From Hymenobacter norwichensis DSM 15439 (GTDB taxonomy: Bacteria; Bacteroidota; Bacteroidia; Cytophagales; Hymenobacteraceae): a stretch of DNA of 64,000 nt. Below, one piece after another: positions 53,318 through 61,175 of the stretch (position 1 is its first letter; each line of letters starts with the position of its first letter). Below the pieces are notes generated by a model. The model saw nothing but the letters and a program-made list of their open reading frames with translations, had not been told where the DNA came from and did no database searches. A program made the translations under genes and the position numbers. The stretch lies in contig NZ_ATVL01000008.1 of assembly GCF_000420705.1 (NCBI RefSeq), positions 887,718 to 951,717 on the forward strand. Direction: 5' to 3'.

Positions 53318-55162
53318 TTAGTGTCTTCGTCTTCTGATGAATCGTTCGGCGGGGCTTTGCAGCCAGTCTTCCCAGCGGTGGCGCCACGGGGCCACTTTGC
53401 CGCGCAAGTATTTCTCCATTATCAGTGATGCCATAGGTGCGGCAGAAGAGCCCCCGAAACCGGCATTTTCGATGAAGACGGCCACGGCAATTTTCGGGTC
53501 TTCGGCCGGCGCGAAGGCGGCGAAGGTGGCGTGGTCTTCGCCGTGGTAGTTCTGCACGGTTCCGGTTTTGCCAGCCACTGAAATACCTACATCCAGCAAC
53601 GACGCATTTTCGCCGGTGCCGCCGCGGCCATCTACTACGGCTTGCATGCCCGGAATAATAGCCTCAAAATGCCGCGGGTCTACCCCAACGGTATGGCGCT
53701 CGGTGAACTGCGGCAGCGGCCCACCATTGCCAATCCGCCGCACGAAATGCGGCGTGTAGTACCAGCCACGGTTGGCCACGGTGGCCATGATATTGGCCAT
53801 TTGCAAACCCGTCACGCTCAACTCGCCCTGCCCAATGCTGAGCGAGTACACTGTTTTGTAGTTCCAGCGGCGGGTTTTCAGGCGCTTATCATAGTACTCC
53901 GGCGACGGTACCAGCCCACCAATTTCACTCCGGATATCCACGCCCAGCTTGTCGCCGAGCCCAAAGGCCATCACCTTGCGGCGCCAGTCGGCCAGCCCCA
54001 GCCGCGAGTCCTCGAAGCGGTTGGTGGAACGGCCGCGCATAACGGCGGCCCGCATTACCTGGTAGAAATAAGGGTTGCAGCTTTGTTTGATGGCAATGCC
54101 AACGTTGCTGGGGTACTCGTGGCGGTGAGTGCAGCGCACCAGCTTCCAGTTGCAGTCGAAGCCGGTTTGCGGCGTCACCACGCCCATCTGCAAGGCCACC
54201 AGCTCATTCACCACTTTAAACACCGAGCCTGGCGAGTACTTGGCCATCAAGGGGCGGTTGAAGAGAGGCTTGGTGGTGTCGTTCTGCAAGGCCATGTAGC
54301 GGTTGCCCATTCCTTTACCCGTCAGAATGGAGGGCTCATAGGCCGGCGCCGACACCATTGCCAGGATTTCGCCAGTCTTGGGCTCGATGGCCACAATGTA
54401 GCCGCGCTTGTTCTTCATCAGCATCTCGCCGTACTTCTGAAGCTCGATATCAATGCTGGTGTGCAGGTCCTGCCCAGCCACCGACAGCGTATCGAACTCG
54501 CCGTTGCGGAAGGCGCCTTTTTCGATGCCACGCACATTCACCATCTTGTACTGCACCCCGCGCCGGCCCATCAGCTGCGTTTCATAGAACGATTCCAACC
54601 CGTTCACGCCTACAAAGTCGCCGGGCATGTACTTGGCAAACCGCTCACTTTCCAGCAGTTTCGGCGTGATGGAGCCCACGTAGCCCAGCGCGTGGGCCAT
54701 GTTTTCGGTGCGGTACGAGCGGGCCATCCGGGCCTTGATGGTGAAGCCGGGAAAGTCCATCAGGTTGTCTTGAATGGTGGCTAGCTCGGCCGTGCTCAGG
54801 TTTTGCACCAGCGGCGAGGCTTTCACGCGGCTGAAGGTGCGGGCCACTTTCAGGCCTTCGCGCACCTCTTCCAGCGGCAGTTGCAGCAACTCACAAAACC
54901 GCAGCGTATCCAGCTGTTTCACTTCGCGCGGCACCACCATGAGGTCGTACACGGGCGTGTTCTGCACCAGCAGCTGGCCTTTGCGGTCATAGATGAGGCC
55001 CCGGTACGGCACCTGCACAATGCGCTGCAAGGTGTTGCGGTCGGCAGCCAACTTGTAGCTGCCATCCAGCACCTGAATGTAGAAGAGCCGGGCGCCAAAG
55101 GTGAGAGCAACTGCCAAGAAGATGGCCATCACCACAAACCGGCGTCCTTCGAGGTATTGCAA
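53318..55162 (-). CDS. mrdA: Penicillin-binding protein 2 (transpeptidase)
   Basis: Class B PBP that cross-links side-wall peptidoglycan. 614 residues with one N-terminal membrane helix (about 8-28), a dimerisation domain and a transpeptidase domain: catalytic S313-x-x-K316 (SPGSVFK), SCN in KQSCNPYF, and KTG in AGKTGTVQ. The only start that keeps the conserved YLEGRRFVV N-terminus is the TTG at 55162; the first ATG (55129) would remove it. A good promoter lies 50 nt upstream. Confidence 0.95.
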   Translation of the reverse strand: MQYLEGRRFVVMAIFLAVALTFGARLFYIQVLDGSYKLAADRNTLQRIVQVPYRGLIYDRKGQLLVQNTPVYDLMVVPREVKQLDTLRFCELLQLPLEEVREGLKVARTFSRVKASPLVQNLSTAELATIQDNLMDFPGFTIKARMARSYRTENMAHALGYVGSITPKLLESERFAKYMPGDFVGVNGLESFYETQLMGRRGVQYKMVNVRGIEKGAFRNGEFDTLSVAGQDLHTSIDIELQKYGEMLMKNKRGYIVAIEPKTGEILAMVSAPAYEPSILTGKGMGNRYMALQNDTTKPLFNRPLMAKYSPGSVFKVVNELVALQMGVVTPQTGFDCNWKLVRCTHRHEYPSNVGIAIKQSCNPYFYQVMRAAVMRGRSTNRFEDSRLGLADWRRKVMAFGLGDKLGVDIRSEIGGLVPSPEYYDKRLKTRRWNYKTVYSLSIGQGELSVTGLQMANIMATVANRGWYYTPHFVRRIGNGGPLPQFTERHTVGVDPRHFEAIIPGMQAVVDGRGGTGENASLLDVGISVAGKTGTVQNYHGEDHATFAAFAPAEDPKIAVAVFIENAGFGGSSAAPMASLIMEKYLRGKVAPWRHRWEDWLQSPAERFIRRRRH

Positions 55163-55211
55163 AGCGGTATATTCTGAAAAGTAGCTACTTACGACCAGCC
55201 GGCCGGATTCG

Positions 55212-55241
55212 CAAAGGTAACATCGGTTGCGCCCTTTTCAA
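55212..55241 (-). promoter_or_regulatory. Consensus promoter for mrdA-rodA
   Basis: On the minus strand: TTG (55241-55239), 19 nt, TACCTTTG (55219-55212). It implies that mrdA-rodA can be transcribed independently of mreBCD. A second TACTTTTG lies at 55291-55284. Confidence 0.65.
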
Positions 55242-55531
55242 GGTTTAGCTAGCAACAACAAGAGTAGTACACCGTCTCAAAGGCAAAAGTAGATTGACAC
55301 TTCAGGGCTTGAGACTGTGCATTGGAAGTATTCTATATTGGGGATAGTTTCTGTTTGTTTCCCGGAATAGTTGATTAACATAACAATAGTTATACTCCCG
55401 ACCTCGGAATAGTGGTGATTTAGCCTCCTAGCGCGGGGTGCTGCCGAAAATGTACTTTCTCAACTTTCAGTTGATAGCTCAAAGTCTCATCCCGGTGGTG
55501 CCTTCTCTACCCTCTGCCTATCTTGGCTCAC
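55242..55531. other. Intergenic region without recognised genes
   Basis: About 290 nt, AT-richer than the surroundings. Apart from the second -7-like box noted for mrdA I see no gene, terminator or repeat. It precedes the small ORF at 55532. Confidence 0.4.
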
Positions 55532-55816
55532 ATGAGCTGGACTGTCATATTAGAGGATGAGAATAAATATCCAATCGCTTCGCTAAGCAAAGAGTTTACG
55601 ACGGGGGTGAGCTTGCACAACGATGCCTTTCGGATGCTACGCTACCTAGATCCCTACGGGGATACTACATTCAACTGCTTGCAACAGCAGGAGTTGCTTA
55701 CAGATCTACGCTTGTTGTTGGAACTGGAACCCCACCCATTGCTGCACGAACTCATCGCTTTAATCACCCAAAGCCAACAGCAAGTGCATACCTACGTGTG
55801 TTTTTACGGCGACTAG
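55532..55816 (+). CDS. Small protein of unknown function, immunity-like
   Basis: 94 residues from the ATG at 55532 (the TTG at 55523 is an alternative). Mixed alpha/beta pattern: WTVILEDENKYPIASLS at the N-terminus and a C-terminus HTYVCFYGD. The ending in FYGD and size recall small immunity proteins of polymorphic toxin systems, but I cannot name a family. It points toward the barstar-like gene, and both are inside the mreD-mrdA gap. Confidence 0.6.
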   Translation: MSWTVILEDENKYPIASLSKEFTTGVSLHNDAFRMLRYLDPYGDTTFNCLQQQELLTDLRLLLELEPHPLLHELIALITQSQQQVHTYVCFYGD

Positions 55817-55946
55817 GCACGCCTCCCCTCCGAACTGATCAAGGCAAGCGCGACGAAAGGGCAGAGTTCGGCCTTGGAAAAGCCAGAGTGGCAATGAGGG
55901 CAGCAGGTGACGCTGATACGCATTTTACCTGCTGGCCCCAACGCCT

Positions 55947-56216
55947 CTATTTCACTTCAATGGTAAGCCCTGGTATCTCTTCTTGGGCTTCCCGTAAAAG
56001 CGCTAAGGTTCTATCTGCCTCCTCCCCCAACGCACGCTGACTAATGGCAAAGTCGAGCCATTGAATTGTTAGAGGCGTTTCTACATCAGCTCGTATGCAA
56101 TCCCAAAGCGCGTTTAGATTCTCTCCGTAGTAGTCAGGAAATCCTAAGCGTTCCTTCAGATGAGCATGTAGCGTCTCATATGTGGTCATTTGGGCTCCAA
56201 GCAGCCGTACGATCAT
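55947..56216 (-). CDS. Barstar-family protein (ribonuclease inhibitor)
   Basis: 89 residues. The barstar signature FPDYYGENLNALWDCI (about 26-41) is clear; it is the site that blocks the active site of barnase-type RNases. I chose the ATG at 56216 because a textbook GGAGGAG lies 6 nt upstream (56229-56223), a rare sight in Bacteroidota; the ATG at 56231 would place it within the coding frame. No barnase-like toxin is encoded here, so it is an orphan immunity gene or inhibits an RNase elsewhere. Confidence 0.88.
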   Translation of the reverse strand: MIVRLLGAQMTTYETLHAHLKERLGFPDYYGENLNALWDCIRADVETPLTIQWLDFAISQRALGEEADRTLALLREAQEEIPGLTIEVK

Positions 56217-56222
56217 CTGTCT

Positions 56223-56229
56223 CTCCTCC
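56223..56229 (-). promoter_or_regulatory. Shine-Dalgarno of the barstar-like gene
   Basis: GGAGGAG, 6 nt from the ATG at 56216. Most other genes in the window show no such sequence, so this decides the start and hints at foreign origin. Confidence 0.6.
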
Positions 56230-56288
56230 ATATAGTTAAACAGGATTGAGCAAGGTATAATCTTTACCTGTCTATCCCACCACCACAG

Positions 56289-56390
56289 CTATGCAACTGC
56301 CCAAGATGAGGGATGCGCTGCTGGGTCATCTGGCGTTGCACTTCCTGCTTCAGCGATAGATTCAGTCTTCTCTTGTTGCTCATTTGGCAT
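56289..56390 (-). CDS. Short ORF upstream of the barstar-like gene
   Basis: 33 codons starting MPNEQQEKTESI and ending SSWAVA. It is acidic in the first half and lies between the barstar-like gene and the 170-bp inverted-repeat element. It may be a chance ORF or the remains of a gene; no family is visible. Confidence 0.25.
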   Translation of the reverse strand: MPNEQQEKTESIAEAGSATPDDPAAHPSSWAVA

Positions 56391-56393
56391 CTA

Positions 56394-56563
56394 ACAAAGG
56401 GTGGTGGCTGTTGCAGAAGTATATATGTCGCGTCTTGAACGCCGTAACCGTGAGCGTTCACCAAGCGAAACGCTGTTTTCAATACTTTTCAGGGCGGCGC
56501 CTCCCGATACACCAATGACTGAATCGTTCGTCGAAGAGTTCTGCAACAGCCACGGTGGTTTGT
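56394..56563. mobile_element. Candidate MITE / insertion-sequence remnant
   Basis: A 170-bp segment bounded by 25-nt inverted ends: ACAAA-N5-GTGGCTGTTGCAGAA at 56394-56418 and its complement at 56539-56563, with 20 of 25 positions matching (the inner 15 exactly). It holds no transposase. GGCTGTTGCA-type ends occur in several insertion sequences (recollection). No convincing target duplication is seen. It sits 30 nt from the mreD stop. Confidence 0.5.
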
Positions 56564-56592
56564 AAAATATCACAGAACTCCACTTCACCACC

Positions 56593-57120
56593 TTACCGAT
56601 TCCGGCGGCGGGTAGGGAAGAAGATAAGCTGCACAATGAGCAGCGTGAGGCCGGTGAACAGCGTGCTGCCGACCACCTTTACCAGCGTCAGGCCGAAGGC
56701 GCGGAAACTGCCCAACTCCAGCAGAAAGAACGCCAGATGGTGCAGGCCAATGAGTAGTGCGCTATACACCACAAACCACTGCCCGCCCATCTGATGCACG
56801 TTCACCGAGTCGGCGGCTTCGTACCCGTCGCGGGGCGTGAGCAGGCGTAGCACCCAGGGCCGCAGGTAACACAGCAGCACGGCGGCGGCGGCGTGCACTC
56901 CGCCGGTGTCGTAGAAGATGTCCATCAGCAGGCCCGTAGCAAAACCCAGCACCAGCTGCAACACAATGGGCGTGGCAATGGGCAAAAACAGCAGGAACCC
57001 CAAATAGAAAAAGCACCACGCCAGCTCAAACAATGCCAGCTTGCTTACCAGCAGCATATGGATGCCGACGAATAGCACGAAGCGCAGCAACTGCAACAAA
57101 ATTCCGCCTACTCCCTTCAT
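56593..57120 (-). CDS. mreD: Rod-shape-determining protein MreD
   Basis: Inner-membrane elongasome protein of 175 residues with five to six helices; highly hydrophobic as usual. GLLMDIFYDTGGVHAAAAVLLCYLRPW is the family core. Its ATG overlaps the mreC stop (ATGA, 57120-57117), so it is coupled to mreC. Confidence 0.9.
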   Translation of the reverse strand: MKGVGGILLQLLRFVLFVGIHMLLVSKLALFELAWCFFYLGFLLFLPIATPIVLQLVLGFATGLLMDIFYDTGGVHAAAAVLLCYLRPWVLRLLTPRDGYEAADSVNVHQMGGQWFVVYSALLIGLHHLAFFLLELGSFRAFGLTLVKVVGSTLFTGLTLLIVQLIFFPTRRRNR

Positions 57121-58043
57121 GGCCGCTCTTCTACTTCGGGCCGGAGTCCGGCGCGTAATTCCAGCGTGTCCCGCTCGGCCTTCAAGCGCGGATTGACTAC
57201 GTACACGTAGGTCAGGTTCGAGAAATCCACGGCCAGCTTTACCCGTACGGTCCAGAAGTTCTTGTCGGGCTCTTTCACGAAATCATCCACGATGCCAATC
57301 AGGATACCCTCCGGAAATACGGCGTTGTAGCCCGACGTCACGATGGTGTCGCCGCGCACCAGCTTGTTCTGGCGCGGAATGTTGTCGAGCAGGGCGTGAG
57401 TAGGGTCGTCGCCGAGCCACTTGATGCTGCCGAAGGTGTTGTCGCGCTTGATTTTAGCGGAAATAAACGTTTTGGAGTGCAGTACGCTCGTCACGGTGGC
57501 AAACTGCTCGCTCACCACCTTTACCCGGCCCACCACCCCGGCCGCCGACAGCACACCCATACCCGTCTTCACTCCGTCGCGGGCTCCTATGTTCAAGGTC
57601 ATATAGTTATCCACGCGGCGCATGGTGTTGTTCACCACGCGAGCCGGAATCAAGGGGTAGTCGGGGTCGCGGGTGGGCAGGGTACGCAGGCCCAGCAGCA
57701 ACGAATCGGGGGAGCTGAGGCGGGCCAGCCGCACCCGTGAGGCGCTGTCCTGGGGCACAGGTAAGCTGTCGGCTACCCGGTGGCTTAGGTCGCTGGCATA
57801 GAGCTTCTGCCGCAGCGCGGCGTTTTCCTGCACTAGCCCTTGGTTGATGCTTTCCAACCGGAAGTAGCTGTAAATACGGTCGCGCGTCTCCAGAATTTGG
57901 CCTACGTACGTGTTGGCCGAGTTGAAGAAGGCGGCCCGCTGGTAAGTGCTATTGCGCACCAGCAAGTATAAGCTCGCTATTTCCAGCAGCGCAAACACGA
58001 GCAAGCCTCGGTAGCGGAACAGGAAGGCGAACAGGTTTCTCAT
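57117..58043 (-). CDS. mreC: Cell-shape protein MreC
   Basis: Periplasmic elongasome scaffold, 308 residues. N-terminal membrane helix (about 12-30), a coiled-coil stretch (about 60-85, with ESINQGLVQENAALRQKLY) and a beta-barrel domain (about 125-290; VDNYMTLNIGARDGVKTGMGV, GVVGRVKVVSE). It interacts with PBP2 and MreD in model bacteria. A 30-bp inverted repeat lies between it and mreB. Confidence 0.94.
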   Translation of the reverse strand: MRNLFAFLFRYRGLLVFALLEIASLYLLVRNSTYQRAAFFNSANTYVGQILETRDRIYSYFRLESINQGLVQENAALRQKLYASDLSHRVADSLPVPQDSASRVRLARLSSPDSLLLGLRTLPTRDPDYPLIPARVVNNTMRRVDNYMTLNIGARDGVKTGMGVLSAAGVVGRVKVVSEQFATVTSVLHSKTFISAKIKRDNTFGSIKWLGDDPTHALLDNIPRQNKLVRGDTIVTSGYNAVFPEGILIGIVDDFVKEPDKNFWTVRVKLAVDFSNLTYVYVVNPRLKAERDTLELRAGLRPEVEERP

Positions 58044-58054
58044 GAAAAAGCGAA

Positions 58055-58127
58055 AAGCTAGGAGCTAGAAGTCAGGAGCTAGAAGACACATGGCATATTC
58101 TAGCTCCTGACTTCTAGCTCCTAGCTT
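58055..58127. repeat. 30-bp perfect inverted repeat of stuttering words (mreB-mreC gap)
   Basis: Arms at 58055-58084 and 58098-58127 pair exactly over 30 nt with a 13-nt loop. Each arm itself repeats GCTAGGAGCTAGAAG twice with a TCAGGAGCTAG variation. It ends 7 nt from the mreB stop and reaches near the mreC start, so the pair would be linked by a stable hairpin in the mRNA. Confidence 0.88.
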
Positions 58128-58134
58128 CTCAACA

Positions 58135-59160
58135 TTACGTCAACAGTACGCCCCGAAAGGCTTGGATGTCTTTGATGGCCTTGCCAGTGCCGCGTACCAC
58201 GGCGCGTAGTGGGTCTTCGGCAATGTGAATCGGCAGCTTGGTTTTCACGGCCAAGCGCTTATCAAGGCCGCGCAGTAGGGCGCCGCCGCCGGTTAGGTGG
58301 ATACCGTTCTCGTAAATATCGGCCGACAATTCGGGTGGGCTGATTTCCAGCGCCTTCAGCACGGCTTCTTCGATTTTGGCTACCGACTTGTCGAGGGCAA
58401 TGGCAATTTCTGATGACGTTACTTTGATAACTTTCGGAATGCCGGTCATCAGGTCACGGCCGCGCACCTCATAGTCGGGCGGGGTTACGTCCAGTTCGGT
58501 CAGGGCCGCGCCTACTTCAATCTTGATGCGCTCCGCGGAACGCTCTCCAATCAGCAGGTTGTGCTGGCGGCGCATGTAATCCAGAATATCCTGGTTGAAC
58601 ACGTCCCCAGCCGTTTTGATGGACTGGTCGCAGACGATACCCGACAGGGCAATAACCGCAATTTCGGTGGTGCCGCCCCCGATGTCGATAATCATCGAAC
58701 CAATAGGCTGCTCCACATCAATACCGATGCCAATAGCCGCCGCCATCGGCTCTTGAATCATCCAAACTTCCTTGGCACCGGCGTGCTCGGCGGAGTCGCG
58801 CACAGCGCGCTTTTCCACTTCCGTGATGCCCGAGGGGATGCAGATAACCATACGGTGCGAGGGCTGAAACAGCCGGTTCCGCGTGTCAATCATCTTAATC
58901 ATGCCCTTTATCATTTCCTCGGCGGCGTGGAAATCGGCAATGACGCCGTCTTTGAGGGGGCGGATGGTTCTGATGTTGTCGTGGGTCTTCTCGTGCATTT
59001 GCTGCGCTTGCCGGCCCACGGCAATTACCTTATTGGTTGTGCGGTCTTTTGCGATAATGCTCGGCTCGTCCACCACGATTTTATCGTTGTGAATGATGAG
59101 CGTATTGGCCGTACCCAGGTCGATGGCAATGTCGCTGGTAAGGAAGTTGAAGAAACCCAT
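58135..59160 (-). CDS. mreB: Rod-shape-determining actin MreB
   Basis: Bacterial actin that guides side-wall synthesis. 341 residues. Actin-fold motifs: DLGTANTLI (phosphate 1), IDIGGGTTEIAVI (phosphate 2), and HLTGGGALLRGLD near the C-terminus. First of the mre genes downstream of purH, 241 nt away. Confidence 0.98.
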   Translation of the reverse strand: MGFFNFLTSDIAIDLGTANTLIIHNDKIVVDEPSIIAKDRTTNKVIAVGRQAQQMHEKTHDNIRTIRPLKDGVIADFHAAEEMIKGMIKMIDTRNRLFQPSHRMVICIPSGITEVEKRAVRDSAEHAGAKEVWMIQEPMAAAIGIGIDVEQPIGSMIIDIGGGTTEIAVIALSGIVCDQSIKTAGDVFNQDILDYMRRQHNLLIGERSAERIKIEVGAALTELDVTPPDYEVRGRDLMTGIPKVIKVTSSEIAIALDKSVAKIEEAVLKALEISPPELSADIYENGIHLTGGGALLRGLDKRLAVKTKLPIHIAEDPLRAVVRGTGKAIKDIQAFRGVLLT

Positions 59161-59216
59161 TAGTTAACGGCAAGAAAATGAGTGCGAATGAAACTCATCC
59201 ACACAAAAAGTGGGCA

Positions 59217-59224
59217 CAAAAGTA
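59217..59224 (-). promoter_or_regulatory. Candidate mreB -7 element
   Basis: TACTTTTG on the minus strand, about 57 nt upstream of the mreB ATG; no clear -33 box. Confidence 0.5.
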
Positions 59225-59310
59225 CGGAAGTTTCAGGGAAGCACGACCTGCCATTGTCAAGATCGAAGATCGAATTATCCTTCTTGTCTGCAAGTGCTGT
59301 TTCCTCCACG

Positions 59311-59350
59311 AATAAGCCCTCAACGGTAACGAAAACGTTAAGGGCTTATT
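59311..59350. terminator. Hairpin downstream of purH
   Basis: AATAAGCCCTCAACG pairs with CGTTAAGGGCTTATT with one mismatch around a 10-nt loop. A second GC hairpin (GGCGGCC / GGCCGCC, 59368-59384) lies between it and the purH stop. Together they probably end the purH transcript and isolate it from mreB. Confidence 0.7.
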
Positions 59351-59401
59351 GGATTGCTGGTCTGTCTGGCGGCCTTGGGCCGCCGGGTAGCAACGGGCTT
59401 A

Positions 59402-60952
59402 TTAATGCTTGAAGTGGCGCACGCCAGTCAAAACCATAGCCATACCGAGGCGGTTGCAGGCGTCCACCGAGTCCTGGTCTTTGATGGAACCACCAGGCTG
59501 CACTACCGCCCGAATGCCGGCTGCTCCGGCAATTTCCACGCAGTCGGGGAAGGGGAAGAAGGCATCAGATGCCATAACCGACCCTTTCAAGTCGAAGCCG
59601 AACGAATGCGCCTTTTCAATGGCTTGGCGCAGGGCATCTACCCGCGAGGTTTGGCCCACACCCGATGCCAGCAGTTGGCCGGCCCGCGCCAGCACAATAG
59701 TGTTGCTCTTGGTGTGCTTGCACACTTTGAGGGCGAATTCCAGCGCGGCCACTTCGTCGGCGGTCGGCACCGACTCGGTAACAGTGCGGAAATCGGCAGC
59801 GCCTTCAACAGCCCGGTCGAAATCTTGCTCGATAACGCCGTTGAGCAGGGTTTTCACTTGCTTGGCAGGGAAGTCAACTGGCTTTTGGCGCAACAGAATG
59901 CGGTTTTTCTTGCTTTGCAGAATAGGCAAGGCCTCTGCCTCGAATTCGGGCGCAATCAGCACCTCGAAAAACAGCTTGTTCAGCTCCTCGGCCGTGGCGG
60001 CATCCACAGGCTTGTTCACGATGATAACGCCCCCAAATGCCGAAACTGGGTCGCAGGCTAGGGCATTGAGGTAGGCTGTGTGAACCGTGTCGGCTTGGGC
60101 AACGCCGCAGGCATTGGTGTGCTTGAGGATGGCGCAGGCGGCGGGACCATCGGCCTGAAACTCCTGCATCAACAGCACGGCGGCATCTACGTCAACCAGG
60201 TTATTGTAGCTGAGCTGCTTGCCGTGGAGCTGGTCGAACAGTGCCTCCAAATCGCCATAGAAAGTACCGGCTTGGTGCGGATTTTCGCCGTAGCGCAGCG
60301 GCGTGGATTGCTGGCCGCTGGTTGCGGATTGCGGATTGTTGGTTACGGCAGCATCACGGCTTCCTGCGCCCGCCATGTAGCCATGAATGGCCGTGTCGTA
60401 GTGTGAGGTGGTAGCAAAAGCGGCGGTAGCGTACTGCCGACGGTCTTCGAGGTCGGTGGCGCAACCTTTGGTGCGCAGCAGCTCAGTTACGGCTTCATAC
60501 TGGTCGCGGCTGCTGACCACTAGCACATCGCGGAAGTTTTTGGCGGCGGCACGCAGCAATGAGATACCACCGATGTCAATCTTCTCGATGATGTCCACTT
60601 CGGGCGCACCCGAGGCTACGGTTTCCTCGAACGGGTAGAGGTCCACAATCACCAAATCGATGGGCGGAATCTGGTGCCGCTCAGCTTCGGCCAGGTCGCC
60701 GGTTTCGTGGCGGCGGTGCAGGATGCCACCGAATACTTTTGGGTGTAAGGTTTTCACCCGGCCCCCAAAAATGGAGGGAAAACCCGTCAGGCTTTCTACG
60801 GCCGTTACTTCGGCACCCTGCTCTTCCATAAACTGCTGCGTGCCCCCCGTAGAATACAGCGTGACGCCGTGCTCTTTGAGTAATGCCACCAGTGGCTCCA
60901 AACGGTCTTTGTAATAGACGGAAACAAGGGCGGAACGAATGGGCTGCGACAT
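59402..60952 (-). CDS. purH: Bifunctional AICAR formyltransferase / IMP cyclohydrolase
   Basis: Performs the last two steps of IMP synthesis. The ATG at 60952 (MSQPIRSALVSVYYKD) starts the cyclohydrolase domain and gives 516 residues; the frame open to 61021 adds unrelated residues. IMP cyclohydrolase domain about 1-200 (STGGTQQFMEE, GRVKTLHPKVFGGIL), transformylase domain about 200-516 with the K-H pair in KHTNACG and FDRAVEGAADFRT. In many Bacteroidota purH lies upstream of mreB as here (recollection). Confidence 0.97.
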   Translation of the reverse strand: MSQPIRSALVSVYYKDRLEPLVALLKEHGVTLYSTGGTQQFMEEQGAEVTAVESLTGFPSIFGGRVKTLHPKVFGGILHRRHETGDLAEAERHQIPPIDLVIVDLYPFEETVASGAPEVDIIEKIDIGGISLLRAAAKNFRDVLVVSSRDQYEAVTELLRTKGCATDLEDRRQYATAAFATTSHYDTAIHGYMAGAGSRDAAVTNNPQSATSGQQSTPLRYGENPHQAGTFYGDLEALFDQLHGKQLSYNNLVDVDAAVLLMQEFQADGPAACAILKHTNACGVAQADTVHTAYLNALACDPVSAFGGVIIVNKPVDAATAEELNKLFFEVLIAPEFEAEALPILQSKKNRILLRQKPVDFPAKQVKTLLNGVIEQDFDRAVEGAADFRTVTESVPTADEVAALEFALKVCKHTKSNTIVLARAGQLLASGVGQTSRVDALRQAIEKAHSFGFDLKGSVMASDAFFPFPDCVEIAGAAGIRAVVQPGGSIKDQDSVDACNRLGMAMVLTGVRHFKH

Positions 60953-60989
60953 AGCAAGCAGAAGTTTGATGAAGAAACGAACGACGCCG

Positions 60990-61021
60990 CGAAGGTAGCC
61001 CCATCCAACCCGCTGTGCCAA
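60990..61021 (-). promoter_or_regulatory. Candidate purH promoter
   Basis: On the minus strand: TTG (61021-61019), 21 nt, TACCTTCG (60997-60990). The same TACCTTCG is the -7 box proposed for aspS. Confidence 0.5.
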
Positions 61022-61175
61022 CTGCCCATCTGGAATTGTTGCGGTTTGTTCCTTTCCAAATGCAAGTGCATGCTCTACTAGCTGAGTAAATAGCTCTACC
61101 CAATAACAACCACAGACAACACGAACCCCTGGATTGAAGTATTGTATAGTACCGCCACCCTACCCTGCGTATTAT

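Noticed and set aside
53642..54784. 380-codon open frame on the plus strand inside mrdA
   Set aside because: It is antisense to the transpeptidase gene, rich in His/Arg/Gln as expected from GC-rich reverse frames, and has no recognisable domain.
56264..56636. Two minus-strand frames of 72 and 81 codons between mreD and the barstar-like gene
   Set aside because: They run through the inverted-repeat element, share no motif with known toxins or transposases, and would need to be the missing barnase partner to be interesting; no RNase motif is seen.
59354..60061. 235-codon plus-strand frame opposite purH
   Set aside because: Antisense shadow of the transformylase domain.
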